Assembly (NCBI GenBank): GCA_001784805.1
Contig: MFSE01000012.1
Span: 1 to 43,389, forward strand
DNA: 43,389 bases
Direction of reading: 5' to 3'
Source of the DNA: Candidatus Moranbacteria bacterium RIFOXYA12_FULL_35_19
GTDB lineage: Bacteria > Patescibacteriota > Minisyncoccia > Moranbacterales > UBA2206
Shown piece by piece: positions 26,079 through 35,246 of this stretch (position 1 is its first letter; each line of letters starts with the position of its first letter). Both the position numbers and the translations under genes were made by a program. The notes under the pieces are model-generated. The model saw nothing but the letters and a program-made list of their open reading frames with translations, was not told the DNA's origin and ran no database searches.

Positions 26079-28813
26079 AAAATAAAAAAACTCAAAAAAA
26101 TATCCGTTTCGTTTTGCATCTTCTGCTTATCCTTTCACTATTTCTTTCTCCGGTCAATACCGCTGGGGCGATGGATGTAAACAAAGTTATGGGCGTTAAA
26201 ACTCCATCTGATTTTTTAGATAAAATTTTTTCCGACCTCGGCGTGGACAAAGAGCAAGTGCGATACGGCGCCCAAACTTTCAATGTCGCCAACAAAAAAA
26301 AGACCCCTCCCCAAGTTACGCTTTTTTTCAATCCAGCCAATCCGGATGAAGGAGAGAAAGTAACCGTCACCGCTTCTCCCAGTCAATTTTTCAATAATCC
26401 AAAAGAATTGTATTACACTTGGTTTTTGAAAACAACTAATTGCACCGATAAGGAAACAGATGATGATGATTATAAATATAATTCAGAATGTGATTTGAAT
26501 AATGACGACGAGGTTGATATAGAAGATTACAAAATAAAAGCTATGCGGATTATTGTTAATGGCGGGTTTGATTATTCCAGCGTTGACTATTCATCTAGTA
26601 CTGACAGCAATAATGATAGTTATGACGCTTTTTCTGGTGGCAATGATCAAGAAGGTAAAGAAGCATATTGCTATGTTCATGATATAAAATCAGGAGAAGA
26701 ATATGCGATGCCAAGTTGTGGCGACAACGAACAAGAACGACACCTTTTTCCTTATGCTAAATATGAAAATTTTATCGATAAAGACGACAACCAAATTGAT
26801 TTAGATGAAGAAACCGGCGACGGTGATTTTGGCAGAGACGAAGAAAAATTCTGGCGTACTGACCCTAATAGTAACGACACTGCCAATCTGGGTCATTCTG
26901 ACGAAGCTAATGTTGCGGGGCTAGGCGTTTTAACTTTTTCTTGGAACTATCAAAAAGGCGACAAAGTCGGGGTAGTAGTAGAAGGAATTTCCACCGAACC
27001 AACTCAAACCGAAGACTCCTCCTATAAAACTATGTGGGCAATGAACAAAGGAAATTACACTCTTGATGCTAGTAACAATATTAGCAGTGGTTATCCTCAA
27101 ACCACCACTGCCACTACTGTCACAGAAGATACTCCCGAAGTTGGCCAAACAACAACTATTACTACCACCACTCTCGAAGAATTATCAGGCATTGTCAATG
27201 AAATAGCTACTATTGAAACTACTATTACTACCCAAACAGTAGTAACAGATTCTGCTGATCCCACCACGATAATAAGCGATGAAACAACTTATTCCAGTTC
27301 TACTGAAATAGAAAATATGTTAGGAGATTTTGATATTAGTAACGACGATATCGGATCTATAGAAAAACCTTCCGATCTTAATGGCTTTCTTTACGACTCT
27401 CTCGTTTCTCCTCAAGAGAATAGCGCTGGAAGCGACAAGCTTGATATCAGTCTTTCTTATTCTCCCACTAATCCAATCAATGATTCTTCTGGCGAAAGCG
27501 GAGATACTTTGATAATCCAATCTTCCATTCCTAATGCCAAAGATAATAATTATTTGCAATACAACTGGCAAGTTTTTTCCAGTGATGAAGTAAGCCCAAA
27601 TGATTGGGGAAGTCCTTTATTAAAATCAGTTTTGAAGGAATCCACCCAGACAACTGGGCTGGGCATTGATACTTTCAAATTCAAATTGGCTTTAAATGAA
27701 CCAACAGAAAAATATCTGCGCGTTCTTTTGACGGTCACAGAAAATATCGGTGAAGAATATCCGCGCTCCAGCCGACAAGATGTTATCATCCCGATTATTT
27801 ATATGGATGCAGAGGATCAAATAAGCGCGCACAGTGTTTTAGCCCAAGAGGATTCTTCCAATTTAGTTACTAATCCTTCTGGAGTAAACCTTAGTTTGGA
27901 CGAAGAAATTTGCACATCAAATAATATGGATAGAGCGATTTGTCCCGTAACAAAAAGCCAAATCATCGGTCTATCTTTTCCACAAGATAATTTTCCATCC
28001 GGCATAACAGATTTTCTTTGGACCATCGATGGTAAACCAATCTCTTATTCTTTTTGTTTTTTTGATGATTGTAATCCGGAAAAACAAACCAACACCGCCT
28101 ATTTCCCGATTCTCAAAGAAATCGGTGAGCAATATACTATCGGTTTTACCGCTACCAGCACAGAAGGAGAAAAAATAAATTTAACCAAAATTTTCAAGGT
28201 TGTTGATCCGAAAATCAAAATTGTTTCCGCTGATGAAGATGTTTGCAAAAGAAATGTTTTAGGCAAATATTTTGATGTAAATGGCCAAGAATTTACCGAT
28301 TATAGCAAACTTAACTTTTGGGCGCGAAATGATTCTGACATCAAACTGAAAGCAGAGGTTACGGGCTTTTCTGCTTCGCCGGAAAGTTATGGCTGGAATA
28401 TCGATGGCCAAAATATTTCTGCTTCCAATGCTGATTTATATGGCTTTACAATTGATAGCGCAGGAATTCTCACTTTGCCTCCCAAAGAAATTCAAGGGGA
28501 AAGCTATAGTATAACAGTCGGCACTCTTTACACTCAAGAAAATTTAGTGAAAAAAGCGCTCAAAGATATTTGGGGCGTCACTTATAATCAGTTTTACGAA
28601 AAAACCATTGCGGATGAAGCGATAATAACGATGATGGACGCCGAAAAAATTACGCAAGGACCAGCCAAAAAAATATTTGCTTCCGTCTATTCCTCTGTTC
28701 CTAGTTATCTTGCTTTTCTTTTGCGAATAATTCTCACCATTTCCCTAATTTTATTCACCACTAAATTGATTTTCTCATTTTCCGCACCAATCAATTCGCG
28801 TGAAGAAAACTAA
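26075..28813 (+). CDS. Large secreted/surface protein with C-terminal TM, T4SS-associated
   Basis: Signal peptide, Asp-rich Ca-binding-like segments, Thr-rich linker, C-terminal LRIILTISLILFTTKLIF. Confidence 0.65.
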   Translation: MKNKKTQKNIRFVLHLLLILSLFLSPVNTAGAMDVNKVMGVKTPSDFLDKIFSDLGVDKEQVRYGAQTFNVANKKKTPPQVTLFFNPANPDEGEKVTVTASPSQFFNNPKELYYTWFLKTTNCTDKETDDDDYKYNSECDLNNDDEVDIEDYKIKAMRIIVNGGFDYSSVDYSSSTDSNNDSYDAFSGGNDQEGKEAYCYVHDIKSGEEYAMPSCGDNEQERHLFPYAKYENFIDKDDNQIDLDEETGDGDFGRDEEKFWRTDPNSNDTANLGHSDEANVAGLGVLTFSWNYQKGDKVGVVVEGISTEPTQTEDSSYKTMWAMNKGNYTLDASNNISSGYPQTTTATTVTEDTPEVGQTTTITTTTLEELSGIVNEIATIETTITTQTVVTDSADPTTIISDETTYSSSTEIENMLGDFDISNDDIGSIEKPSDLNGFLYDSLVSPQENSAGSDKLDISLSYSPTNPINDSSGESGDTLIIQSSIPNAKDNNYLQYNWQVFSSDEVSPNDWGSPLLKSVLKESTQTTGLGIDTFKFKLALNEPTEKYLRVLLTVTENIGEEYPRSSRQDVIIPIIYMDAEDQISAHSVLAQEDSSNLVTNPSGVNLSLDEEICTSNNMDRAICPVTKSQIIGLSFPQDNFPSGITDFLWTIDGKPISYSFCFFDDCNPEKQTNTAYFPILKEIGEQYTIGFTATSTEGEKINLTKIFKVVDPKIKIVSADEDVCKRNVLGKYFDVNGQEFTDYSKLNFWARNDSDIKLKAEVTGFSASPESYGWNIDGQNISASNADLYGFTIDSAGILTLPPKEIQGESYSITVGTLYTQENLVKKALKDIWGVTYNQFYEKTIADEAIITMMDAEKITQGPAKKIFASVYSSVPSYLAFLLRIILTISLILFTTKLIFSFSAPINSREEN

Positions 28814-28884
28814 AAAAGAATTTTCAATTCTCAAGTTTCAATTTTCAATGAATTTTCAATATAAAAATTTTCAAACCAACACCA

Positions 28885-29868
28885 ATGAAAACAAAAATTA
28901 AAATATTCTTTCTAGCTTTATTATTTTTAAATTTAATTCCTGCTTTTTGTTTGGCAGCGGATAAATATGTTCCGATGGAAAAAATTCCGGGGTTTGATGA
29001 TCCAGCTGATTTTCCAGAATATCTAATGAACATTTACAAATTTGGCCTTGGCGCTATTGGAGTTTCGGCAATGTTTATGATTATGATTGGCGGATATATG
29101 TATCTCACTTCCGCTGGCAACACCGCCCAAACCGGCAAAGCCAAAGGCGTAATTTTCGATGCCATCGCCGGACTAGCCTTGGCACTAGTTTCCTATGTTT
29201 TACTTTGGACAATTAATCCAGATTTAGTGAAATTTAAACCCCTAGGAAGTGCTTCATCTCCTTCTGACACAACAACTGGAGCTGACGAAATTAAAGTTGG
29301 AGAAAAAAGTCCTTATGAAGGCTATAATCAGGCTTGTCCTAATCCATTATCTAAAACCCCTATTAATTTTAACAACACTACTTATAATATTTCGCCAGAC
29401 TCGAGATGCAATGTTTATGATTCTACTTTTATCGCACAAGGGACAAGTTTTTTTGTTGAGTCAAAAACACTAAAAACAATCGCCCAAATAGAATCTGCTT
29501 GTGGAACAAATAAAAAAGAAAGCCCTGCTCATTGTTGTGGGCTGATGCAATTAAGCCCAACTACAGCAAGTATTGTTCATGGTAGCCAAGTGACTTGTCA
29601 ACAATTAATAGATGATAACGAATTGTCAATAAACATAGCGGCTAAATATATACACGACAATCAATCCAAGCATGGCGGAGATATTCAAAAAATTCTAGCT
29701 GGTTATAATAGTGGCTATGCAAATGGAGTTAACAGTAGTGGTGGACTTGCACCGAGCAATGATTGTCCTAGTCCTGCGCTTAAATTTCAATGTTGTTATG
29801 ATCCTCAAAAATTAGATCAAACAATTGAATATGTTTGGAAGGGTGTTGCCTTGAATAAAAAATTATAA
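28885..29868 (+). CDS. VirB2/TrbC-like domain fused to lytic transglycosylase (SLT-like) domain
   Basis: Two-TM VirB2-like N-terminus (FGLGAIGVSAMFMIMIGGYMYLTSAGN...IAGLALALVSYVLLWTINPDLV) plus IAQIESACGT..CCGLMQLSPTTA..NIAAKYI..ILAGYNSG. Confidence 0.75.
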   Translation: MKTKIKIFFLALLFLNLIPAFCLAADKYVPMEKIPGFDDPADFPEYLMNIYKFGLGAIGVSAMFMIMIGGYMYLTSAGNTAQTGKAKGVIFDAIAGLALALVSYVLLWTINPDLVKFKPLGSASSPSDTTTGADEIKVGEKSPYEGYNQACPNPLSKTPINFNNTTYNISPDSRCNVYDSTFIAQGTSFFVESKTLKTIAQIESACGTNKKESPAHCCGLMQLSPTTASIVHGSQVTCQQLIDDNELSINIAAKYIHDNQSKHGGDIQKILAGYNSGYANGVNSSGGLAPSNDCPSPALKFQCCYDPQKLDQTIEYVWKGVALNKKL

Positions 29869-29883
29869 TTTCTAAATTTATTT

Positions 29884-30492
29884 ATGCAGACTAAAATAAA
29901 ACTCCTTATTTTTTTGTTATTTGTTGGAATTTTTTTGCCAGTCTTTTCAACTTATTCTGCTGGACTTGTACCTTGCGGACTAAACGAGGGAACACCAGAA
30001 GAAATGGTTCCTTGCACACTTTGCCACCTGATTATCGGGATTTTTAATATTTTTATATGGTTTAGAGATATTCTCATCACTGTCGCCGCGGTGGGGATTT
30101 TCATCGCAGGAGTGATGTATATCATTTCTTCTGGAGACGAAGAAATGATGAAGCGCGCCAAAAGCTTTCTCGCCACCAGTCTCACAGGCTTTACTATAGT
30201 TTTAGGTGCTTGGCTGATTGTCAATTCAGTGATGTGGATTCTTTCTTATGATATTAAAAATTTAGGTATCAAACAAGAAAACTGGTACACCTTTACTTGT
30301 GATACCAAAAGTTCTGCTCTTACACCCTCAACTTCTCTACCCTGCTCTTGCGCCAATTTTGTTACCGATCGATATATTCCCCACGGTTCTGCCACACAAG
30401 CTGATGATGCAAAAGCCTGTCAAAGAAATTGTGACAGTTCGAGCGCTGGTTATTATAATTTTAACAATACTGGCTACAAAAAAGTACCCTAA
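29884..30492 (+). CDS. VirB2/TrbC-like pilin-type protein with Cys-rich tail
   Basis: DILITVAAVGIFIAGVMYIISSGDEEMMKRAKSFLATSLTGFTIVLGAWLIVNSVMWIL. Confidence 0.65.
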   Translation: MQTKIKLLIFLLFVGIFLPVFSTYSAGLVPCGLNEGTPEEMVPCTLCHLIIGIFNIFIWFRDILITVAAVGIFIAGVMYIISSGDEEMMKRAKSFLATSLTGFTIVLGAWLIVNSVMWILSYDIKNLGIKQENWYTFTCDTKSSALTPSTSLPCSCANFVTDRYIPHGSATQADDAKACQRNCDSSSAGYYNFNNTGYKKVP

Positions 30493-30495
30493 TTT

Positions 30496-31650
30496 ATGTC
30501 CATCCTGAAAAAAATATTTTTTTTATCTTTGTTTTTTCTTTTTCTCTCCCTGCTTTTTTGGGGTATTTATGTGATATCTTTCAAAAAAAATTTACCGGTG
30601 GAGAATAATTCGCCGATTGCAAAAAATCCACCCGCTTCTTTGGAAAATCCAACTGACAAACCTGTTGCTGAAGCAAAAATTTCTGTCGTTTCCCAAGAAT
30701 CTGTCCTTTCTCCTGTTCTTTCCTCGGATGAAAATTCTATTTGGTACTATTCTCTTTCTGGCGAACTGAAAGAAATTGATTTTTTTGGAAAAACTACAAA
30801 AAAACTTGCTGATAAAAAAATCACTAGCCTTCTTGGAGCAATTTGGTCGCCAGATAAATCAAAAGCTCTGCTTGAAATCGGACAAAATAATAAAACAGAT
30901 TATCTTTTGCTTTTTGATCGCCCCAAAGGCCAACTCATATCATTGAACAAAAATATCAACCGCGCTTCTTGGCTTGCCTCTTCCGACAGGATAATTTACA
31001 AATATTTCGATTCAAAAAACAACCACAACTCACTTAACATTTCCAATCCCGATGGAAGCAGTTGGAAAAAACTGCTTGATTTGCCTCACGATAAAATTAT
31101 TTTTTCTCAAATTCCTTTGTCCGGACTAGTTTCCTTTTGGAATAATGGCGATGCCTATTATCCCACTCTTTTTCAATCTATTTCTCTAATCGGCGAAAAT
31201 GCAAAAACATTATCTCAAAACTACTTCGGTGCCGATTATCTTTGGAATCAATCTGGCAATCGAGTTTTAGTCAGCCAGTCAGATGTTGAAGGCGGAACCA
31301 AAATGCAACTGGGCGTGATGAATTATAACGGGGGAGAATACAAAAATCTTGGACTGCCGACTTTTGTTTCCAAATGTTTCTGGTCAAAAGACAACGAAAC
31401 TGTTTATTGCGCTCTCCCAGGAAACATTCCGGACAATTCAATTTTGCCCAATGATTATAAACTGGGAAAATTTACCACCACCGACACTTTTTGGAAAATC
31501 AACATTACCACGGGTGAAAAAACCCGCCTACTGGAAACAAAAGACATTTCAAATTCTTTTGACGCTTCCAATTTTTTCGCTAACGCTGATGAAAGTTTGA
31601 TTTTTTTCGTCAACAAAAAAGATGGGAAATTATACAAGATAACTTTATAA
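30496..31650 (+). CDS. Membrane-anchored WD40/TolB-like beta-propeller protein
   Basis: N-terminal TM; repeated IWSPDKSKALLE / LWNQSGNRVLVSQ / FWSKDNETVYCALP motifs. Confidence 0.6.
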   Translation: MSILKKIFFLSLFFLFLSLLFWGIYVISFKKNLPVENNSPIAKNPPASLENPTDKPVAEAKISVVSQESVLSPVLSSDENSIWYYSLSGELKEIDFFGKTTKKLADKKITSLLGAIWSPDKSKALLEIGQNNKTDYLLLFDRPKGQLISLNKNINRASWLASSDRIIYKYFDSKNNHNSLNISNPDGSSWKKLLDLPHDKIIFSQIPLSGLVSFWNNGDAYYPTLFQSISLIGENAKTLSQNYFGADYLWNQSGNRVLVSQSDVEGGTKMQLGVMNYNGGEYKNLGLPTFVSKCFWSKDNETVYCALPGNIPDNSILPNDYKLGKFTTTDTFWKINITTGEKTRLLETKDISNSFDASNFFANADESLIFFVNKKDGKLYKITL

Positions 31651-31663
31651 GAATAAGAAGACT

Positions 31664-31683
31664 GGAGGCTCAACCTCCATTAT
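31664..31683. repeat. Half copy of family H palindrome
   Basis: GGAGGCTCAACCTCC-ATTAT. Confidence 0.7.
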
Positions 31684-31686
31684 AAT

Positions 31687-32865
31687 TTAGTTTTTTAACG
31701 CCAGAAAATTCAACCAAAAAATAATCGCCAGATCATTTTTGAAATAAGTCGTATCAAAAATTCCGTGAAGTAAAATAATCAGCATAATTCCTAAAGTTAT
31801 AAACAGAATTTCATTCGATTCTGTTTTTATTTTTACAAAAATATCCTTTAACCAAAAAAATACCAAACCCAAAAAACCAACCACGCCCAAAATTCCGCCA
31901 GAAAGCCAGAAAGTTAAATATAAATTATTTGGGTGTGGCACTGCCCATTCCAAATAAGGTGGGTAAAATTTCTGGTATTCCAAATAAGTTTTTTGGAAAT
32001 TTCCTGGACCAATACCAAAGATAAGATTATTTTCCAACATTTTTACTGAAGCTTTCCAAATCATCATTCGAGAAGATAAAGAAGATCGGGAATCAGCTGA
32101 TAATAAATCCGTCATTTTTTTGTTATTTAATTGGGATAAAAAAAGCATCCCAATAATAATCATCGCTAGCGCGATTTTTTTCAACTCAATTTTATTTTTT
32201 ATTAAGCTTAAAATTATACAACTCACTACCACAGAAAACCATCCCGCATAAGAATAAGTCAGATAAAAAGCGCCTAAAATAATTATCCAGCCAAAACCTA
32301 TGGTGTAATTTTTATTTTTTTCCACTTTAATTTGTTCTAGCGCAATGATAACCGCCGGCGCCAAATACATCGCCAGATAATTTGGCGAATTAAATATGCC
32401 GGCCAAACGACCGTCGTAAGTTAAAAAGCCTAGCCCATAATATCCTAGTGAAACAATAGCCACGCCAACTGCCGAAAAAAAATAAACCAAAAAAATATTC
32501 TTTATTTTTTCTTTGGGAATTATTTCCCCAACAAGAAAAAGAAAAATAATTGGCACTAAAAACCAGCCTTTTATTATTCCCCAAGATACTGTACTGTTGC
32601 CGGAAAAAAAAGTAGCCATTAAAATTCCCATAAACATTAGACTTGCCATTCCAAAATATTTTACGAAACCAAGGTTGAACCTTTGGTTAGCCAAAGGTTC
32701 AACCTTAGGATCCTTGTTGGAAAAAAACCACAGTAAAAAAATCCCCGCGATTATTATTTCCCAAGCATTGGTTGGTAAAAAACCAATTTTTATTCTGACT
32801 AAATACAGTGGAATGAGAAATATCGCTAAGTAAATTAGATTTTCTAATATTTTCCTATTTTTCAT
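31687..32865 (-). CDS. O-antigen ligase family-like polytopic protein
   Basis: Multi-TM; SRMMIWKASVKMLENNLIFGIGPGNFQKTYLEYQKF..VPHPNNLYL. Confidence 0.8.
   Translation of the reverse strand: MKNRKILENLIYLAIFLIPLYLVRIKIGFLPTNAWEIIIAGIFLLWFFSNKDPKVEPLANQRFNLGFVKYFGMASLMFMGILMATFFSGNSTVSWGIIKGWFLVPIIFLFLVGEIIPKEKIKNIFLVYFFSAVGVAIVSLGYYGLGFLTYDGRLAGIFNSPNYLAMYLAPAVIIALEQIKVEKNKNYTIGFGWIIILGAFYLTYSYAGWFSVVVSCIILSLIKNKIELKKIALAMIIIGMLFLSQLNNKKMTDLLSADSRSSLSSRMMIWKASVKMLENNLIFGIGPGNFQKTYLEYQKFYPPYLEWAVPHPNNLYLTFWLSGGILGVVGFLGLVFFWLKDIFVKIKTESNEILFITLGIMLIILLHGIFDTTYFKNDLAIIFWLNFLALKN
32669..32709. repeat. Family H-like double-hairpin palindrome in an O-antigen-ligase-like gene
   Basis: CCAAGGTTGAACCTTTGG-TTAG-CCAAAGGTTCAACCTTAGG; encodes PKVEPLANQRFNLG. 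Confidence 0.8.
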
Positions 32866-34105
32866 ATCTGGGATATAAATTAATAACAACAAGAAACAAT
32901 GACAGCACAATAGGGGAACACAGGCCGGTTTCCACTAATGAGTGAACGGAAAAAATAATCAAGCTCACAAAAAATCCGCTATAGATCATATCCTTTTTTG
33001 AAAAAATCCAAAAATTCCAAAGCGTTAGAAGCAAAATAAAAATCCAAACCAAACTGGTCATAATCCCTTCTTCAACCGCGATATCCAAATAAGTATTATG
33101 GGCATAAATTGGATTTCGATAATTTATCTTATCATCCACTTCCAAAGAAAAATTACCGATACCCGTTCCAAAAAAGGGTTTTTCTAAAATTATTTCTAAG
33201 GACTTTTGCCACATTTCAAGCCGTCCTATATTTGATCCTTCCGCTGAATCAAAACTGGAAACAAATCTCTGTGAAATTGGACCGGGTACAGTAAACATCA
33301 AAATAAAAAATATCATTCCGAAAAAAGTCGCCACTCTATGTTTCCACGCCATTCTTTTATAAAAAATAAGCAAAAAAATTGCCGATCCTAATGCGATTGC
33401 CACATACCCGCCTCGCGAGAAAGTCAAAATATTAGCGAAAAAAATAGCTACGAAAGAAAATACCCAGAGAAATTTTTCTTTCGAAATAAAAAACAAAATT
33501 ATCGGAAGCGGAAATATTATTCCTAAAAACATTGAGAAGGAATGCGGATTAGGAAAAGTTGCAATCGAGCGAAAATAATTATCTCCGGAAATACCCACAA
33601 ACAAACTGGGATATTTGGCTACCATTTGTGCTAAATTATCTCCCCAAAAAATCGGCCCAGCAAAATTCAAATAAAAATTCAAAATCTCTTCATGACTCCA
33701 AAAAAATTGACCAAGAAATTGTACAATTCCCAAAACCGCCACCAGAGCGCCTGATAAAACTAGGACTTTTAGCGTTTTTATAACTTTCTCTCTATCATTT
33801 AGAATATCTTTTACCACAAAATACAAGGGGAAAATAGAAAACAAATAGAGCAATTTCCTTGCTCCCCAAATATAATTTTGAGCAAAAAACAATGAAATAA
33901 AACTCAAAAAAAGAAAAAGAAGGATAGCCTTTGCCTGCACATCAAAAATTAATTTTTCTTTATTTTTTATCTTATTATAAATCCAGATAAAAAATAAGAC
34001 TAGAATAAAAATTCTTAGCGAAGCCAAATCAACCACCGCCGCCGGATTAAGCGCGATTTGAAATGGCAGATAAAAACATAAGAATAGAAATAAATTAAAT
34101 ATCAT
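32855..34105 (-). CDS. O-antigen ligase family-like polytopic protein
   Basis: Multi-TM; GRLEMWQKSLEIILEKPFFGTGIGNFSLEV..IYAHNTYLDIAVEEG. Confidence 0.82.
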   Translation of the reverse strand: MIFNLFLFLCFYLPFQIALNPAAVVDLASLRIFILVLFFIWIYNKIKNKEKLIFDVQAKAILLFLFLSFISLFFAQNYIWGARKLLYLFSIFPLYFVVKDILNDREKVIKTLKVLVLSGALVAVLGIVQFLGQFFWSHEEILNFYLNFAGPIFWGDNLAQMVAKYPSLFVGISGDNYFRSIATFPNPHSFSMFLGIIFPLPIILFFISKEKFLWVFSFVAIFFANILTFSRGGYVAIALGSAIFLLIFYKRMAWKHRVATFFGMIFFILMFTVPGPISQRFVSSFDSAEGSNIGRLEMWQKSLEIILEKPFFGTGIGNFSLEVDDKINYRNPIYAHNTYLDIAVEEGIMTSLVWIFILLLTLWNFWIFSKKDMIYSGFFVSLIIFSVHSLVETGLCSPIVLSLFLVVINLYPRYEK

Positions 34106-34112
34106 AATAAGT

Positions 34113-34283
34113 CACTGAAGAATGTTATTTTTGAGGTTTATCCTGTTTGAGCGCTTCGCAAATGTCCAAAATTTTGGCTTATCCGCCGTTGATCGGGGGC
34201 GAAAGTTTTGGGTATAAATTAGACGGCCGAGTTACCCGCCTGCCGGCGAGGCAGGTAAACCGAAAAAATAATATTCTTCAGTG
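34113..34283. repeat. Structured element family F, copy 1
   Basis: CACTGAAGAATgTTATTTTTgaGGTTTA / TAAACCGAAAAAATAATATTCTTCAGTG; loop CCGCCGTTGATCGGGGG. Confidence 0.8.
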
Positions 34284-35060
34284 GTTTGCATAAAATAGTT
34301 TAGCCAATATTTTAATCAGTAGCCATTCGAAAAAGTTTCTATTTTTTTTAAAATAATATTCTTGTGAACGATAATAATCTTTTTTTTGCAATTTCTTTTG
34401 TTGATAACTTTCTCCGCCGAGATGCCTGACTTCAAAATTTGGATAGTACAACACTTTTTTTTCTAGTTTCTTAATTCTCACACATAAGTCCATATCTTCA
34501 AAATACATAAAGAATTTTTCATCAAAGCCACTTGTTTTTTCAAAAATATCCTTTCGGATGAAAAGTGCCGCCCCCGAAACCCAATCAACTTCTACTTTTT
34601 CTTTTGCTTGCCAAATATCTTGGCTACTCATTAATCCTAAATTATTTTTTATCAGATTAAGTAAGCTGATTTCATATCCAACGCTCCAAGGTTGAATTTT
34701 ATTCTCATCCAGCCGTAATTGACTTCCAATAATGCCCACCTTATCATCTTGCTCGAATAAAGAAAGAACATCCTCGATATTTTTTGAAATAATTTCCGTA
34801 TCTGGGTTTAAAAACAGCAAGATATCCCCCTTAGCAATCCTAGCGCCAACATTGTTCCCCGCACCAAAACCTAAATTCTTTTCGTTTTGATATATTTTAA
34901 CTTCAGGAAATTTTTGAATTAATTCTTTTATTTTGTCTTTTTGATCATTGTTGACTACAATAATTTCAAAATCTTCCTTAAAAGAATGTTTATATATTGA
35001 ATAAAGACATTTGATTAAATGTTTTTCACTATGATAATTAACAATTACAATTGATATCAT
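34278..35060 (-). CDS. Glycosyltransferase family 2 protein
   Basis: ISIVIVNYHSEKHLIKCLYSI..FEIIVVNND..LGFGAGNNVGARIAKGDILLFLNPDTEI. Confidence 0.92.
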   Translation of the reverse strand: MISIVIVNYHSEKHLIKCLYSIYKHSFKEDFEIIVVNNDQKDKIKELIQKFPEVKIYQNEKNLGFGAGNNVGARIAKGDILLFLNPDTEIISKNIEDVLSLFEQDDKVGIIGSQLRLDENKIQPWSVGYEISLLNLIKNNLGLMSSQDIWQAKEKVEVDWVSGAALFIRKDIFEKTSGFDEKFFMYFEDMDLCVRIKKLEKKVLYYPNFEVRHLGGESYQQKKLQKKDYYRSQEYYFKKNRNFFEWLLIKILAKLFYANH

Positions 35061-35073
35061 AATCTATTAAATT

Positions 35074-35243
35074 CCTGAAGAATTAAAATTTTTGAAAAAT
35101 TATTGTCTGACCTGCCTCGCCGGCAGGCGGGGAAATTCAAATTTTATCCAAAAATTTCCATTGGTAGCCGTTGATTGAGGGAAATTTTTGGTTATAAAAT
35201 TTAGAATTTGAGTTCAATTTTGAAAAAATTTTAATTCTTTAGG
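35074..35243. repeat. Structured element family F, copy 2
   Basis: CCTgAAGAATTAAAATTTTT / AAAAATTTTAATTCTTTAGG; loop AGCCGTTGATTGAGGG; contains palindrome B. Confidence 0.85.
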
Positions 35244-35246
35244 AAC

